Below, piece by piece: positions 34,506-43,879 of a stretch of DNA of 64,000 nucleotides. Below the pieces are notes generated by a model. It was given only the letters and a program-made list of their open reading frames with translations. It ran no database searches and was not told where the DNA came from. Made by a program: the position numbers and the translations under genes. Each line of letters begins with the position of its first letter. Position 1 is the first letter of the stretch. Source of the stretch: Bacillus sp. Bos-x628. Its GTDB lineage: Bacteria > Bacillota > Bacilli > Bacillales > Bacillaceae. The stretch lies in contig NZ_CP159358.1 in the NCBI RefSeq assembly GCF_040500475.1, forward strand, positions 1,860,001 to 1,924,000, in the 5' to 3' direction.

Positions 34506-36272
34506 TTATGTTTCATTCACACTGACATGTGAGCGTTTTGTATTTGGTGAATAAATATCATTAATATTCCAATGTCCATCTGTAGGAACAGGATCATTTT
34601 TCATCGCCACATCAATCACACACGGTTGCTCAGAAGAAATCGCTTCGGCGAGTACCTCTTTGAATTCATGAGCGCGGGTGATTTTAATCCCTTTCACCCC
34701 ATAACCTCTTGCGATGGCAGCAAAATCAGGAGAATAGCTTTCTCCATTTTTTCTAAATACGGTGCCATAAGTCGTTTCATAGTGTGCCATTTGCAAGCCG
34801 GCGATCGTTCCAAAAGCACTGTTGTTCATCACAATCCACACAACAGGAATGTTTTCCTCCACGGCCGTTGCCAAAACAGATGGATTTTGACCGAATCCAC
34901 CATCCCCGACGAGTGACACAACAACACGGTCAGGCTGGGCAATTTTCGCTCCAAGTGCCGCTGGTGCTCCAAATCCCATGGTTGCAAAGCCTCCTGGTGT
35001 TAAAATGGTTCCAGGCGTAAGCACGGGGAATTGCTGTCCTACACCGTTTTTATTCCAACCAACATCGGTAGTGATGAAGGCATCTGCCGGCAGGACCTCA
35101 CGCACTTCCTGCAAAATTCGCTGTGGCTTCATTGGGAATGAGTCATCTTGAATATTCGTCAGATTGTTCTGCTGGAATTCCTGACGATAGGCGGCAATCT
35201 CTTTTTTCAATTCAGGACGATCTAGACCTTCTGGCAGTCTCTCTCTCGCCACACGATTTAACACTGTTAATGCCTGCTTCAAATCAGCCACAGCTCCAAT
35301 TTCAACAGGATAGTTACGTCCAATTTCATTCGGATCAATGTCAATATGAATCAGTTTGTTTGATGGGAAGCGGAACGTATAATCCGATTCCCACGAACTC
35401 GCATCAGCTTCAGCAAAGCGAGTGCCTAAGGCGAAAATGTAGTCCGCCTCTTTACACTGATCATTGATAAATTTCGTGCCCCAAAATCCCGTCATCCCAA
35501 GGGTCATTGGATGGTCATCCGGCATCGCTCCTTTTCCCATCAAGGAATGAGCAACAGGGATACTCAAATGTTCAGAGAATGACTTTAATTCCTCTGCGGC
35601 ATCTGCTAATAAAATGCCTCCCCCAACATATAAAAGCGGTTTTTCAGCCTGAAGCAATCGATCCATGATTCGATTTGCTGTATGATCATCAATGGATGGT
35701 TTTTCAATGGTGTGTGTATGATGTTCTACTTGTTCAAACAGTGATACATCTAAGTCTTTTGAGAACACATCCATCGGAACGGAAATGAGCACTGGACCCG
35801 GACGGCCGCTTTCGGCTAATTGAAAAGCTTTTGACAAAATCTCTGGAAATAGTTCTGGAATGTCGACACGCCATGCTCTTTTCACAAACGGTCGATAAAT
35901 TTCATATTGAGAAGCATCGGAATGAAGATTGATTTCTTGGTGTGGGTGCTTTCCGTAGTAATGACTTGGAACATCTCCTGCAATGACAACCATTGGAATT
36001 GAATCAAGCGCAGCATTCGCTACTCCTGTTGCCGCATTTGTGAGTCCCGGACCTAAATGGCTGAGAACGACGGCTGTCTGTTTCTTCGCTCTTGCATATC
36101 CATCCGCCGCGTGTGCAGCAATCTGTTCATGCCTCACATTCACAAATTGAATGCGGCTTTTTTCAAGTGCTGATAGAAAGGCAATATTCGTATGACCGCA
36201 GAGACCGAAAATATGCTCAACTCCCCGCTTTTCTAGATACTGAATGATCTGTGCAGATATATTTTTTTTCAT
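34506..36272 (-). CDS. ThDP-dependent enzyme, acetolactate synthase/decarboxylase family
   Basis: A 588-residue three-domain ThDP enzyme: catalytic Glu near residue 49 (RHEQIAAHAADGYAR), central domain with LLYVGGGILLADA, and ThDP/Mg motif starting GDGGFGQ near 456 and ending MNN about 28 residues on. It belongs with acetolactate synthase, benzoylformate decarboxylase and sulfoacetaldehyde acetyltransferase. No small regulatory subunit is present, so valine/isoleucine synthesis is unlikely. It lacks features I associate with oxalyl-CoA decarboxylase. A 2-oxo acid or similar carbon-carbon cleavage step is expected. Start at MKKNISAQ after GGAG. Confidence 0.83.
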   Translation of the reverse strand: MKKNISAQIIQYLEKRGVEHIFGLCGHTNIAFLSALEKSRIQFVNVRHEQIAAHAADGYARAKKQTAVVLSHLGPGLTNAATGVANAALDSIPMVVIAGDVPSHYYGKHPHQEINLHSDASQYEIYRPFVKRAWRVDIPELFPEILSKAFQLAESGRPGPVLISVPMDVFSKDLDVSLFEQVEHHTHTIEKPSIDDHTANRIMDRLLQAEKPLLYVGGGILLADAAEELKSFSEHLSIPVAHSLMGKGAMPDDHPMTLGMTGFWGTKFINDQCKEADYIFALGTRFAEADASSWESDYTFRFPSNKLIHIDIDPNEIGRNYPVEIGAVADLKQALTVLNRVARERLPEGLDRPELKKEIAAYRQEFQQNNLTNIQDDSFPMKPQRILQEVREVLPADAFITTDVGWNKNGVGQQFPVLTPGTILTPGGFATMGFGAPAALGAKIAQPDRVVVSLVGDGGFGQNPSVLATAVEENIPVVWIVMNNSAFGTIAGLQMAHYETTYGTVFRKNGESYSPDFAAIARGYGVKGIKITRAHEFKEVLAEAISSEQPCVIDVAMKNDPVPTDGHWNINDIYSPNTKRSHVSVNET

Positions 36273-36309
36273 CTTTCTCTCCCTCCCAAACTTTTTTTTC
36301 ATGGTTCCG

Positions 36310-37098
36310 CTATGACTCTTCTACACTCTCATTCTCTGAAAACACAATGGATAGAACCTGATTTAAATCCTGTATCGCCACTTGGCCGGGAGCAGAACTC
36401 TCTTTGCCCACGGCAAAGGTCATCACAGATCCAAAAAGACCGCCAATCATTCTCGTAAAAGCGCCATACTTTCCCATCGCCATTGAAATGATGGGAATTG
36501 CCAATCGTTTTTGAGCTTGACTAGTCGCTGCCAATAGCTGTAATGCATCATCATAGGTATGAGGCATTACAGCAATCTTTGCAATGTCTGCCCCAACTGA
36601 TTCTGCTTTGACGAGTATTTGTACCATTCGTTCCACCTCGGGCGTTCCTTGAAAATCGTGATAGGAAACAATCAATGTCACGCCATTCTTTTTAGCCGCC
36701 TGACCGACTTCTCTCATATGCTTGACATCCTGCATCAGCTCATAATCAATCGCTTCCACACGCTTACTTTCACAAAGCTTGACAAGCAGCGATACTTTCT
36801 CCTTCTCTGAGAGCGATATCCTTTCGCCACCTTCTCTTTCTGATCGAATGGTGAACAAGAATGGAATTCCGTTTGCCTTGTCTTTTATACACTTAAGGGT
36901 CTCTAACACACAGTCCACGTCATTCAAGTGTGTAAAAAAATCCGCTCGCCATTCCATCACATCTGGTTTCTTCTCGGCTAACACCTCTACCTCATGCAGT
37001 AATTCTTCGTTTGTCTTCCCAATCAATGGGGTACAGATCATCGGTTGAGCGCCTGCCTGCACTGTTTTCAGCTTGTGCTGAAATGTGTTTTCATTCAT
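36310..37098 (-). CDS. aroD: Type I 3-dehydroquinate dehydratase family (AroD)
   Basis: 262 residues with the type I DHQase layout: EWRADFF near the N terminus, His in VSYHDFQ, Schiff-base Lys in IAKIAVMP, and the C-terminal AFTRMIGGLFGS and SSAPGQ. In the canonical reaction it dehydrates 3-dehydroquinate through an imine. Inside a catabolic operon it may serve quinate/shikimate use or act on a related 2-oxo substrate; all active-site residues look intact. Start at MNENTFQ, after GGGGGG six bases upstream. Thirteen bp from the dehydrogenase gene. Confidence 0.86.
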   Translation of the reverse strand: MNENTFQHKLKTVQAGAQPMICTPLIGKTNEELLHEVEVLAEKKPDVMEWRADFFTHLNDVDCVLETLKCIKDKANGIPFLFTIRSEREGGERISLSEKEKVSLLVKLCESKRVEAIDYELMQDVKHMREVGQAAKKNGVTLIVSYHDFQGTPEVERMVQILVKAESVGADIAKIAVMPHTYDDALQLLAATSQAQKRLAIPIISMAMGKYGAFTRMIGGLFGSVMTFAVGKESSAPGQVAIQDLNQVLSIVFSENESVEES

Positions 37099-37111
37099 AT
37101 CTATCCCCCCT

Positions 37112-38545
37112 TCATATACCATTTGGGATGACGACCATTTTGGTTTCTGTCATTTCTTCAATGGCGAAACGTGGACCTTCTCTTCCAATACCGCTTCGCT
37201 TAATTCCGCCATATGGCCAATGATCTAATCTGAAATTCGACGTACCGTTGATGATCACACCCCCAGTTTCAAGTTCTTTCGCAACATGTAAAGCCACATC
37301 CAGCTGGTTCGTAAATATTCCAGCTTGCAGACCGAAGCGACTATCATTAGCTTCTTTGATCGCTTCATTGATGTCTTGATAAGGGAGAATGCTGACGACC
37401 GGACCAAACACTTCCTCACAAACGACCTTTGCCTGTTTCGGTGGGTTTAGTAAAATGGTCGGTCTGACACTCGCTCCATTCCTTTGTCCTCCAGATATGA
37501 TCTGCGTGCCCATTTTCTCTGCTTCTTGTATCCAAGCTTCTACACGCTTTGCCGCTTGTACATCCACCATACAGCCAATATCACTTTTACTTGATAGCGG
37601 ATCTCCGACAATGAGCTGTTCAACTTTTTCTTTTAGTCTGTCAGTAAATGACGTCAGAATTTGCTGATGAACATAAATTCTTTGTACGGAGATACAGCTT
37701 TGCCCGGAGTTACTAAAACCGGTTTTCGCACAAAGGGACGTTGCTTGTTCAATATCCGCATCATGGTGAACAATGGTGGCTCCATTTCCGCCGAGCTCAA
37801 GAAGCACTTTTTTCAATCCAGCAGATGTCGAAATATGTTCTCCGCCGACTGCCCCTCCAGTAAAAGAGACAAGATTGGTTCTTTCATCAGTGACTAACTG
37901 TCTCCCTGCTTCCACTCCTCCAATAATGAGCTGTAAGCCGTTTTCAGGAAATCCTGCTTCAAGCAGCAGTTTGACAAACGCTGTGGCTACAGCTGATGTT
38001 TGCGGGGCAGGCTTTAAAATAATGACATTTCCCGACGCAAACGCAGGGCCGACTTTATGACAGATTAAATTGAGCGGCGCATTAAAAGGGGTAATGGCTA
38101 ATACGACACCGACTGGCACTTTAAATGTCATAGCCATTGCTCCCTGTCCACGGGATGATACATGACCAGGAATGGTCTCACCTATTAACCGATTGGCTTC
38201 TTCTGCTGATTGCTCTAATGTTTCAATGGATCGTGACACTTCATCTCGTGTGTTTTTGAGAGGTTTTCCTAATTCTAAAGAGATCAGTCTGGCAAAATAC
38301 TCTTTCTGTTCTTCTAGCATAGCGGACGCCTTCTTTAAAACGATCGAACGTTCTAACGCCGAAATACTCGCTAATTGTTTTTTATTATGCTGTGCTAAGG
38401 AGAGTGCCTTTTCAATATCTTCTTTTGACGCTAAATAGGATGCACCGATCATCTCTCCAGAGTACGGATTGATGATTCTCTCCTGTAAGCGATTTGCTTC
38501 TAGCCATTCTCCCCCTACATATGATAACGCTCTCAATTCACTCAA
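37112..38545 (-). CDS. NAD(P)-dependent aldehyde dehydrogenase
   Basis: A 477-residue aldehyde dehydrogenase: Asn in TPFNAPLNL, the FTGGAVGGEHI turn, general base Glu in LELGGNGATI, and nucleophilic Cys in NSGQSCISVQRI. The sequence resembles the lactaldehyde/succinate-semialdehyde/sulfoacetaldehyde dehydrogenase branch. It overlaps the preceding citryl-CoA-lyase-like gene by 4 bp (ATGA). It would oxidise an aldehyde intermediate, perhaps one released by the ThDP enzyme. Confidence 0.87.
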   Translation of the reverse strand: MSELRALSYVGGEWLEANRLQERIINPYSGEMIGASYLASKEDIEKALSLAQHNKKQLASISALERSIVLKKASAMLEEQKEYFARLISLELGKPLKNTRDEVSRSIETLEQSAEEANRLIGETIPGHVSSRGQGAMAMTFKVPVGVVLAITPFNAPLNLICHKVGPAFASGNVIILKPAPQTSAVATAFVKLLLEAGFPENGLQLIIGGVEAGRQLVTDERTNLVSFTGGAVGGEHISTSAGLKKVLLELGGNGATIVHHDADIEQATSLCAKTGFSNSGQSCISVQRIYVHQQILTSFTDRLKEKVEQLIVGDPLSSKSDIGCMVDVQAAKRVEAWIQEAEKMGTQIISGGQRNGASVRPTILLNPPKQAKVVCEEVFGPVVSILPYQDINEAIKEANDSRFGLQAGIFTNQLDVALHVAKELETGGVIINGTSNFRLDHWPYGGIKRSGIGREGPRFAIEEMTETKMVVIPNGI

Positions 38546-39387
38546 ATTCTCTCACTCTCCTTCAAATGGCGCGTCTCATGCCCTGTGTAACGAACGAGCC
38601 TTTCTTCATTTGGGCAAGGTCCCTTCACAAGAGCTCCTTTGATCAGCTCTTCGTAAGCATGCGCCACAATACCCATTCCTCTTGATAACGAGAAGATGCC
38701 TTTTGCGGCTTCAGCTGGGATGCTTAATTCACATTGAATAGCCGCTGATACGCCATCTATGTTCATCGTCATTTTTTTCCCCTTTATATTTTCCAGTTCA
38801 TGCCTAATTGCTTCTGCTAAGCGCAAATAGACTCCGCTAATATCACCGTTTTGTACATATGTCTGACACAATTCATATAACCGTCTCACCCGTGGATCAT
38901 CATCATGCAGTTGATGACCGATTCCTGGAATTTTGGCCTTACGGGTTAACCATGCCTGACATATTTGCTGTGCAGCAGACTTCACATTCTTGTTTTCATC
39001 GTAGATCGCTTTGGCTTCGTAGAGCATGCGCATTGCCTTTTCACCGGCACCTCCATGAATATCTCCTAATAAATTCACCCCTGTGGCTATAGCAGAGTTA
39101 AACGAAATGCCACAGGTGACAGACATTCTAGCTGCCGCAATAGACGGTGCTCTAGGCCCATGATCTGCACCAGCAACAAGAACACTTTCAAAAAGCTTTG
39201 CTTTGGGATCATCCAACAATTCACCAACAAGCAGTAAATAAAGCATTTGCGAATACGATAATTTACCAATGAGCTCTTCAATCGGATACCCTCGAAGCTC
39301 GATTGAATTTTTCTGAATATCACTAATCTCCGTCTCCCACCAAGCGCCTCCTTCTTTGTATAATTCCAGTGCACTTCGATTTTTCAT
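38542..39387 (-). CDS. Citrate synthase-fold lyase (citryl-CoA lyase-like)
   Basis: About 281 residues, covering only the catalytic large-domain part of the citrate synthase fold (full citrate synthases are over 370). It has HGGAGEKAMRMLYEA with the first active-site His and PGIGHQLHDDDPR with the second His and acidic residue. Such short forms are annotated as citryl-CoA lyase or citrate synthase-like and cleave or form C-C bonds beside a CoA thioester. With the class III CoA-transferase it suggests CoA activation then retro-Claisen/aldol cleavage. First gene of the operon. The start is uncertain between ATGs at 39399 and 39387; the only RBS (AAAGGA) is too near the first. Confidence 0.78.
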   Translation of the reverse strand: MKNRSALELYKEGGAWWETEISDIQKNSIELRGYPIEELIGKLSYSQMLYLLLVGELLDDPKAKLFESVLVAGADHGPRAPSIAAARMSVTCGISFNSAIATGVNLLGDIHGGAGEKAMRMLYEAKAIYDENKNVKSAAQQICQAWLTRKAKIPGIGHQLHDDDPRVRRLYELCQTYVQNGDISGVYLRLAEAIRHELENIKGKKMTMNIDGVSAAIQCELSIPAEAAKGIFSLSRGMGIVAHAYEELIKGALVKGPCPNEERLVRYTGHETRHLKESERI

Positions 39388-39437
39388 TGTGTGAGTCATT
39401 CCTTTAGCATCTTAATTTGAGATGAAACAATCCTTTA

Positions 39438-39510
39438 TTCCGTCTAGTGGAATTTAATTTCACTTTTTGGAATGTGGTTTCATTGTAAGCGTATTCTTTT
39501 TCATCGTCAA
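39438..39510 (-). promoter_or_regulatory. Catabolic operon promoter with tandem IclR-type operators
   Basis: Minus strand TTGACG (39510-39505), 17 nt, TACAAT (39487-39482). Directly after the start site lie TTTCA-CTTTT-TGGAA (39458-39472) and TTCCG-TCTAG-TGGAA (39438-39452), centres 20 bp apart, the same pattern as in the iclR divergent region. Confidence 0.65.
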
Positions 39511-39684
39511 TTGTTTTTTCTGAAAATACTGTTATTTTATCTTAAATTAAGTGAATCGAACTAATAAATACTTTATTTGATATAATCAAATATGCCCATT
39601 TTAGTCAAATAGACTTAAGTAGATCGTTCTACTTATTCAATGAACCATGACCTTCCCTGTCAAATTCTCATGAATATTTCGCAT

Positions 39685-39710
39685 TAAAAAAACCCTCCAT
39701 CTCTGGAGAG
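39685..39710 (-). terminator. nadE terminator
   Basis: Minus strand CTCTCCA / TGGAGGG stem followed by seven U (39692-39686). Confidence 0.82.
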
Positions 39711-39726
39711 TCATTTTGTTCAATGA

Positions 39727-40548
39727 TTATTTCCACCAGTCATCAAACATAGAAGCAGGCACTTGACGTTTATGCTCTGATTGAACATAACGTTTTTCAA
39801 TGGCTTCTGCCGCTTGAGCTGAGACAGGCTTCCCTTCCAAGTAATCATCAATTTCATTGTACGTTATCCCAAGTTCTGTTTCATCCGTTTGCTGAGGTTT
39901 GTCATCAAGCAAATCGGCTGTTGGTTTCTTTAAATAAAGTCGTTCCGGTGCTTGAAGTGCTTCTAGCAGACTGCGACCTTGTCGTTTTGTGAGACCTGTC
40001 AGCGGAAGAACATCCGCCCCGCCATCGCCATACTTCGTGAAGAAACCGGTCACAGCTTCTGCTGCATGATCTGTGCCGATCACAAGCAACCCTTCCTGTC
40101 CACCGATCGCATACTGCGCAATCATTCGCATTCTTGCTTTGACATTGCCTTTATGAAAGTCGGATAGTGTATCGTTTGTTTCTTTTTGATATTGGTCACT
40201 AAATGCCGTAACTGCAGGCTCAATATTATATTTCCATGATTTATCTGGCTGAATAAATGATAGCGCCAACTGGGCATCCTCTTCATCTTGCTGCTTCCCA
40301 TGCGGCAAACGAACCGCAATAAAGACTGCCTCTTCTTTTCCTTCCTGTCGCAGCTCTTCTACAGCAATCTGAGTCAGACGACCAGCAAGTGTAGAATCCT
40401 GACCGCCGCTAATCCCAAGGACGAACCCTTTTGCACCGGTTTTTTTCAAGTACTCTTTCAGAAATCCAACCCGTTTTTGAATCTCCTGCTTCGGGTCAAT
40501 TGAGGGCTGTACATGTAACTCTTGGCTGATTTTTTTTTGCAAACTCAT
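39727..40548 (-). CDS. nadE: NH3-dependent NAD+ synthetase
   Basis: A 273-residue enzyme with the P-loop [14 protein letters not shown] near residue 44 and the C-terminal [16 protein letters not shown] region typical of Bacillus NadE. It amidates nicotinic acid adenine dinucleotide with ammonia, the last step of NAD synthesis. Upstream an extended -10 (TGATATAAT on the minus strand, 40643-40635) gives a likely promoter. The position next to ycgI is as in B. subtilis. Confidence 0.94.
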   Translation of the reverse strand: MSLQKKISQELHVQPSIDPKQEIQKRVGFLKEYLKKTGAKGFVLGISGGQDSTLAGRLTQIAVEELRQEGKEEAVFIAVRLPHGKQQDEEDAQLALSFIQPDKSWKYNIEPAVTAFSDQYQKETNDTLSDFHKGNVKARMRMIAQYAIGGQEGLLVIGTDHAAEAVTGFFTKYGDGGADVLPLTGLTKRQGRSLLEALQAPERLYLKKPTADLLDDKPQQTDETELGITYNEIDDYLEGKPVSAQAAEAIEKRYVQSEHKRQVPASMFDDWWK

Positions 40549-40742
40549 ACATTCTTCCTCCTAAGCATCCTCTACATGAAGAGAACAGGTTTTACTCTCA
40601 ATTTAATTGGATTTACATCAATTTTAGAGTCTTTATTATATCATGATTTGTTGATACATATTTTTTAGACGTTCCCTTTTTCATCCATGACCAAACTTTT
40701 TCAAGCAAAAGAGACCAAGTTCTTTCGTGACTGGCCTTTCGT

Positions 40743-41339
40743 TTAATCAATTTCAACGCGTATGGATGTACAGCTTGACCCATTACACTTGCCAATATCA
40801 GCAGGGCATGCTGAAACCGCAACAATGAGGTCCATTTCCGCACGCAAGCGAATGTAGTCGCCGGGCATCGATTTTGGTGTCTCCACAGAAAGCTTGCCTT
40901 TTTCATCAATTACTGTATTCATAAATGCATTAAAAGGATAGTACATATCCTCCTTCGGAATACCAAAAGGCTCAAAGGCTGTACGTAAATTATCATAGCA
41001 TGTATGCATGACCTCTAAGTGCGTTCTGCCGTATAATAACTGATACATTTCTTTCCTGCAGGCAGGCATGTATAGGTCATGGCATTCTACTGTATCTTCT
41101 ATTACAGTAAACATTGGCTTATATAAATTTGAGTAGAGCTTATCGCCCTTTTTCACCTTAGATGAGAACAGACTGTCCATTGTCGCGCCTTGATCAAACT
41201 TTTCATAAAAATCCTTCGCATGATAAGCCATGACATCAGCTACTTGCTGACCTTCAATATCCACAACTCTGATACACTGACCTTTACCTAATCGAAATCC
41301 TTGCCCGTCTTTTGGTAAAATGACGTATTCTCCATTCAT
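40743..41339 (-). CDS. ycgI: YcgI-like DUF1989 (urea carboxylase-associated) protein
   Basis: 198 residues of the DUF1989 family, which occurs beside urea amidolyase and amino-acid degradation genes. Conserved features: KGQCIRVVDIEGQQVAD, the Cys-containing THLEVMHTCYDN, and the C-terminal SACPADIGKCNG, which looks like a metal site with the earlier Cys and His. Biochemical role unknown. Start at MNGEYV after GGGGTG. It is divergent from the permease gene ycgH, suggesting amino-acid related metabolism. Confidence 0.82.
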   Translation of the reverse strand: MNGEYVILPKDGQGFRLGKGQCIRVVDIEGQQVADVMAYHAKDFYEKFDQGATMDSLFSSKVKKGDKLYSNLYKPMFTVIEDTVECHDLYMPACRKEMYQLLYGRTHLEVMHTCYDNLRTAFEPFGIPKEDMYYPFNAFMNTVIDEKGKLSVETPKSMPGDYIRLRAEMDLIVAVSACPADIGKCNGSSCTSIRVEID

Positions 41340-41418
41340 CTCAGGCACCCCTTTCATTGACAGTATGCCCAAAATGTCACCTTGATCATGTATAAAAAAA
41401 ACAGCCGGTCACAAGCTA

Positions 41419-42765
41419 ATGTCATCGAAATGGAAAGGTGTTGCACGTACATTGAAAGAAAAATCTTTATCTTGGTGGCAGCTTTCGTTGATTGGAGTGG
41501 GCTGTACAATTGGCACCGGCTTTTTCCTCGGGTCCAGCATTGCCATTACAAAGTCAGGTTATTCCGTATGTATTTCATTTTTGCTTGCAGCGATTGGCAC
41601 ATATATTGTCTTTAAACATTTAGCCGCTATGACGGCTGATACCCCAGATAAAGGGTCCTTTTGTTCATATGCTCGTAAAGCGTATGGTCGCTGGGCAGGC
41701 TTTAGTAATGGCTGGGTGTATTGGTTTTCAGAAATGCTGATTACAGGGAGTCAGCTTACGGCGATTTCACTTTTTACACGCCACTGGTTTCCATCCATCC
41801 CGCTCTGGGTGTTCTCTGCAATTTACTCTGCTCTCGCCCTGTTAGTGATTATAATCGGTCTCTCTTCTTTTCAAAAGACAGAAAATGTTCTTGCGGTGTT
41901 AAAGACCGGTGCTATCTTGCTGTTTATGATTCTTGCCGTCCTTGTCCTATGCGGCATCCTCACAGATCATAAGCCGACTCTGCACCTGCCAAACAAAGAT
42001 CATGAATGGATGCCACTTGGTCCGCTCGGTCTTTGGAATGGGCTCATTTATGCGTTTTATGCATTTGGCGGTATTGAAGTCATGGGGCTCATGGCCGTTC
42101 ATTTAAAAAACCCTAAGGATGCAGCAAAATCTGGACGCATCATGCTACTTATTCTAGCGATCATTTATATTGTCTCCATTGGACTTGCTTTACTGCTTGT
42201 CCCTGTGACGGCATTTAACGAGAACAGCAGTCCATTTATTACATCATTAGAGCCATTTCACTTGTCCATCTTTCTCCATGTGTTTAATGGCATTTTCATT
42301 ATTGCAGGTTTTTCTACATTGGTGGCCTCGCTTTATGCCGTCACCACACTGCTTGGCACGATGTCGGAGCATCAAGATGCCCCCGCTTGTTTTAAACAAA
42401 AAGACCCATCTCATGTCAGATGGTCCTCTATTTTATTAACAGCTGCTGGCTTGATTGTCTCGATCTTGCTTGCACTCTTTTTGTCCAAGCATATATACGA
42501 GCATCTGACAACAGCTGCCGGTCTTACGCTTTTGTACACATGGGTGTTTATCCTGTTCTCAAGTAAAAAGCTGTCAAAGCCGTCCATTCGCCAAACCTGT
42601 GAAATGATTCTTGCACTGCTCTTAATAGGGGCAGCCGTTTCAGGCACATTGACAGAGGCAAGCGGACGACCTGGCTTTTTTATCAGCCTTGGGATCATTG
42701 CAGTGATCGCCATCATGGTGCTATTCATGAGGAGAAAGTGGAATCAGGAGCAAACCGAATCATAA
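41419..42765 (+). CDS. ycgH: Amino-acid permease (APC family)
   Basis: A 448-residue, 12-helix APC-superfamily permease. The consensus GVGCTIGTGFFLGSS in helix 1 and AFGGIEVMGLMAVHLKNP near residue 215 mark amino-acid uptake carriers. Specificity unknown. Only a weak RBS precedes the ATG. It is divergent from ycgI (80 bp apart) and its 3' end overlaps that of ycgG by 6 bp. Confidence 0.87.
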   Translation: MSSKWKGVARTLKEKSLSWWQLSLIGVGCTIGTGFFLGSSIAITKSGYSVCISFLLAAIGTYIVFKHLAAMTADTPDKGSFCSYARKAYGRWAGFSNGWVYWFSEMLITGSQLTAISLFTRHWFPSIPLWVFSAIYSALALLVIIIGLSSFQKTENVLAVLKTGAILLFMILAVLVLCGILTDHKPTLHLPNKDHEWMPLGPLGLWNGLIYAFYAFGGIEVMGLMAVHLKNPKDAAKSGRIMLLILAIIYIVSIGLALLLVPVTAFNENSSPFITSLEPFHLSIFLHVFNGIFIIAGFSTLVASLYAVTTLLGTMSEHQDAPACFKQKDPSHVRWSSILLTAAGLIVSILLALFLSKHIYEHLTTAAGLTLLYTWVFILFSSKKLSKPSIRQTCEMILALLLIGAAVSGTLTEASGRPGFFISLGIIAVIAIMVLFMRRKWNQEQTES

Positions 42766-43518
42766 TTTCATCATGTTTTTTATTGCAGTAAATGGACATT
42801 TGGCGGAGGCTGGTTTCTCCGCCTCTTCATCTGGCAGGAAATATTGCTTCCACTCATGATTTGTTGGGTCACCGTACCATTTTAAAGCAGGGTGTACATC
42901 TACTTGATCATACGCCTTGAGTCGCTTGCGGACGAGCTGGCTCATTTTTTGCCCAAACGTGGTCGAGCCATTCATTTTCTCAAACACCCACCTTGGCTGA
43001 AAAGCCATCAATACATATGGGAAATGACGGCTTTTCCTTAGCTGATGAGCAGGCGTCGAGCACAAAATAAAATACGCTTCTCCATGAAAGCAAAACTCCC
43101 ATTTATGATGATGAGGGTCTGTCGGGATTTCTTCAGGCCATTTGACTTCATCCTTTTGGTGTAATCGTTGAAGCAATGACCAGAACTGATTCTCAAACTC
43201 TTCAATCGGGCTTTCATTCAAATCCTGCGGTGTTTCAAAAAAGCAGATGAATGAAGCATATTGACCCGTTTGCCGTGCACAGCTTTGATAATCCCTTAAC
43301 AGCTCTGCAAGCTCATTCACAGCGTCATCCCCCCGCGGATCACCTACAAACCCATAACGCAAATGATCTAGAAAAAATCCCTGTCTACCTGGTACACAGG
43401 GGAATGTATCTGCCTCATCACCTACCATCTCTCCAAATTTTATGAAAGCATCTTGCTCCCAATCTTCTAGCGATCGCAGATTTTGATCAAGGTAACTTTT
43501 TGCATACAGTTGGGCCAT
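42760..43518 (-). CDS. ycgG: YqcI/YcgG family protein
   Basis: A 252-residue soluble protein of the YqcI/YcgG family, with FPCVPGRQGFF near the N terminus, ARQTGQYASFICFFETP in the middle, and a C-terminal ECxFTAIKN-like end (SAKCPFTAIKNMMKL). Function unknown. The 360-bp leader contains two palindromes and a plausible promoter, so it may be separately regulated from ycgF. AGGTGAAAGG precedes the ATG. Confidence 0.8.
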   Translation of the reverse strand: MAQLYAKSYLDQNLRSLEDWEQDAFIKFGEMVGDEADTFPCVPGRQGFFLDHLRYGFVGDPRGDDAVNELAELLRDYQSCARQTGQYASFICFFETPQDLNESPIEEFENQFWSLLQRLHQKDEVKWPEEIPTDPHHHKWEFCFHGEAYFILCSTPAHQLRKSRHFPYVLMAFQPRWVFEKMNGSTTFGQKMSQLVRKRLKAYDQVDVHPALKWYGDPTNHEWKQYFLPDEEAEKPASAKCPFTAIKNMMKL

Positions 43519-43654
43519 TTCCTTTCACCTCATTTTAAGCGTCTTCTCTATAGCCTATGAGGGAGAAAAACTGTCGTGACTGTCCTGCATTTACTTTTTC
43601 ATTGATCAAAAGAGCAGGAAGTTGGCTTCCTAAATCACTAGAAGATGAAAACAC

Positions 43655-43725
43655 TATGTTTTTTTTTGATAAAAAAAACATAACTCCATAATGCCAAATT
43701 ATGGTGAATACATACAGCGAATGTC
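43655..43725 (-). promoter_or_regulatory. ycgG promoter with two palindromes
   Basis: Minus strand TTGACA, 18 nt, CATAAT (-10 at 43703-43698). CCATAAT-GCCAA-ATTATGG (43686-43704) covers the -10. Next downstream, TATGTTTTTTTT-TGAT-AAAAAAAACATA (43655-43682) is a perfect 12-bp inverted repeat. Confidence 0.5.
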
Positions 43726-43763
43726 AATTACAACACAAAAACAGACCGTTCTTGTCAATTGTC

Positions 43764-43801
43764 CCGTGATGTCAGATATGATTCCAACGTCACGGGGCTA
43801 T
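43764..43801. repeat. Inverted repeat downstream of ycgF
   Basis: CCCGTGATGT and ACGTCACGGG, 9 of 10 paired, separated by about 15 nt, 80 bp past the ycgF stop. No U tract; may be a weak terminator or an operator for ycgG. Confidence 0.45.
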
Positions 43802-43879
43802 TCAAGTTCGTCTGTTTTCCTCATCAATGATGTCATTTGTTTGATCCTTCATCGCGGCAAAATGCTCTCCGCAATCCTC

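Noticed and set aside
34506-36272. Oxalyl-CoA decarboxylase paired with formyl-CoA:oxalate CoA-transferase
   Set aside because: The ThDP enzyme resembles acetolactate synthase-type proteins more than the oxalyl-CoA decarboxylase sequence I remember, and the other operon genes do not fit oxalate use.
40613-40909. 98-codon minus-strand frame overlapping ycgI
   Set aside because: Shadow frame of ycgI; no RBS and no family resemblance.
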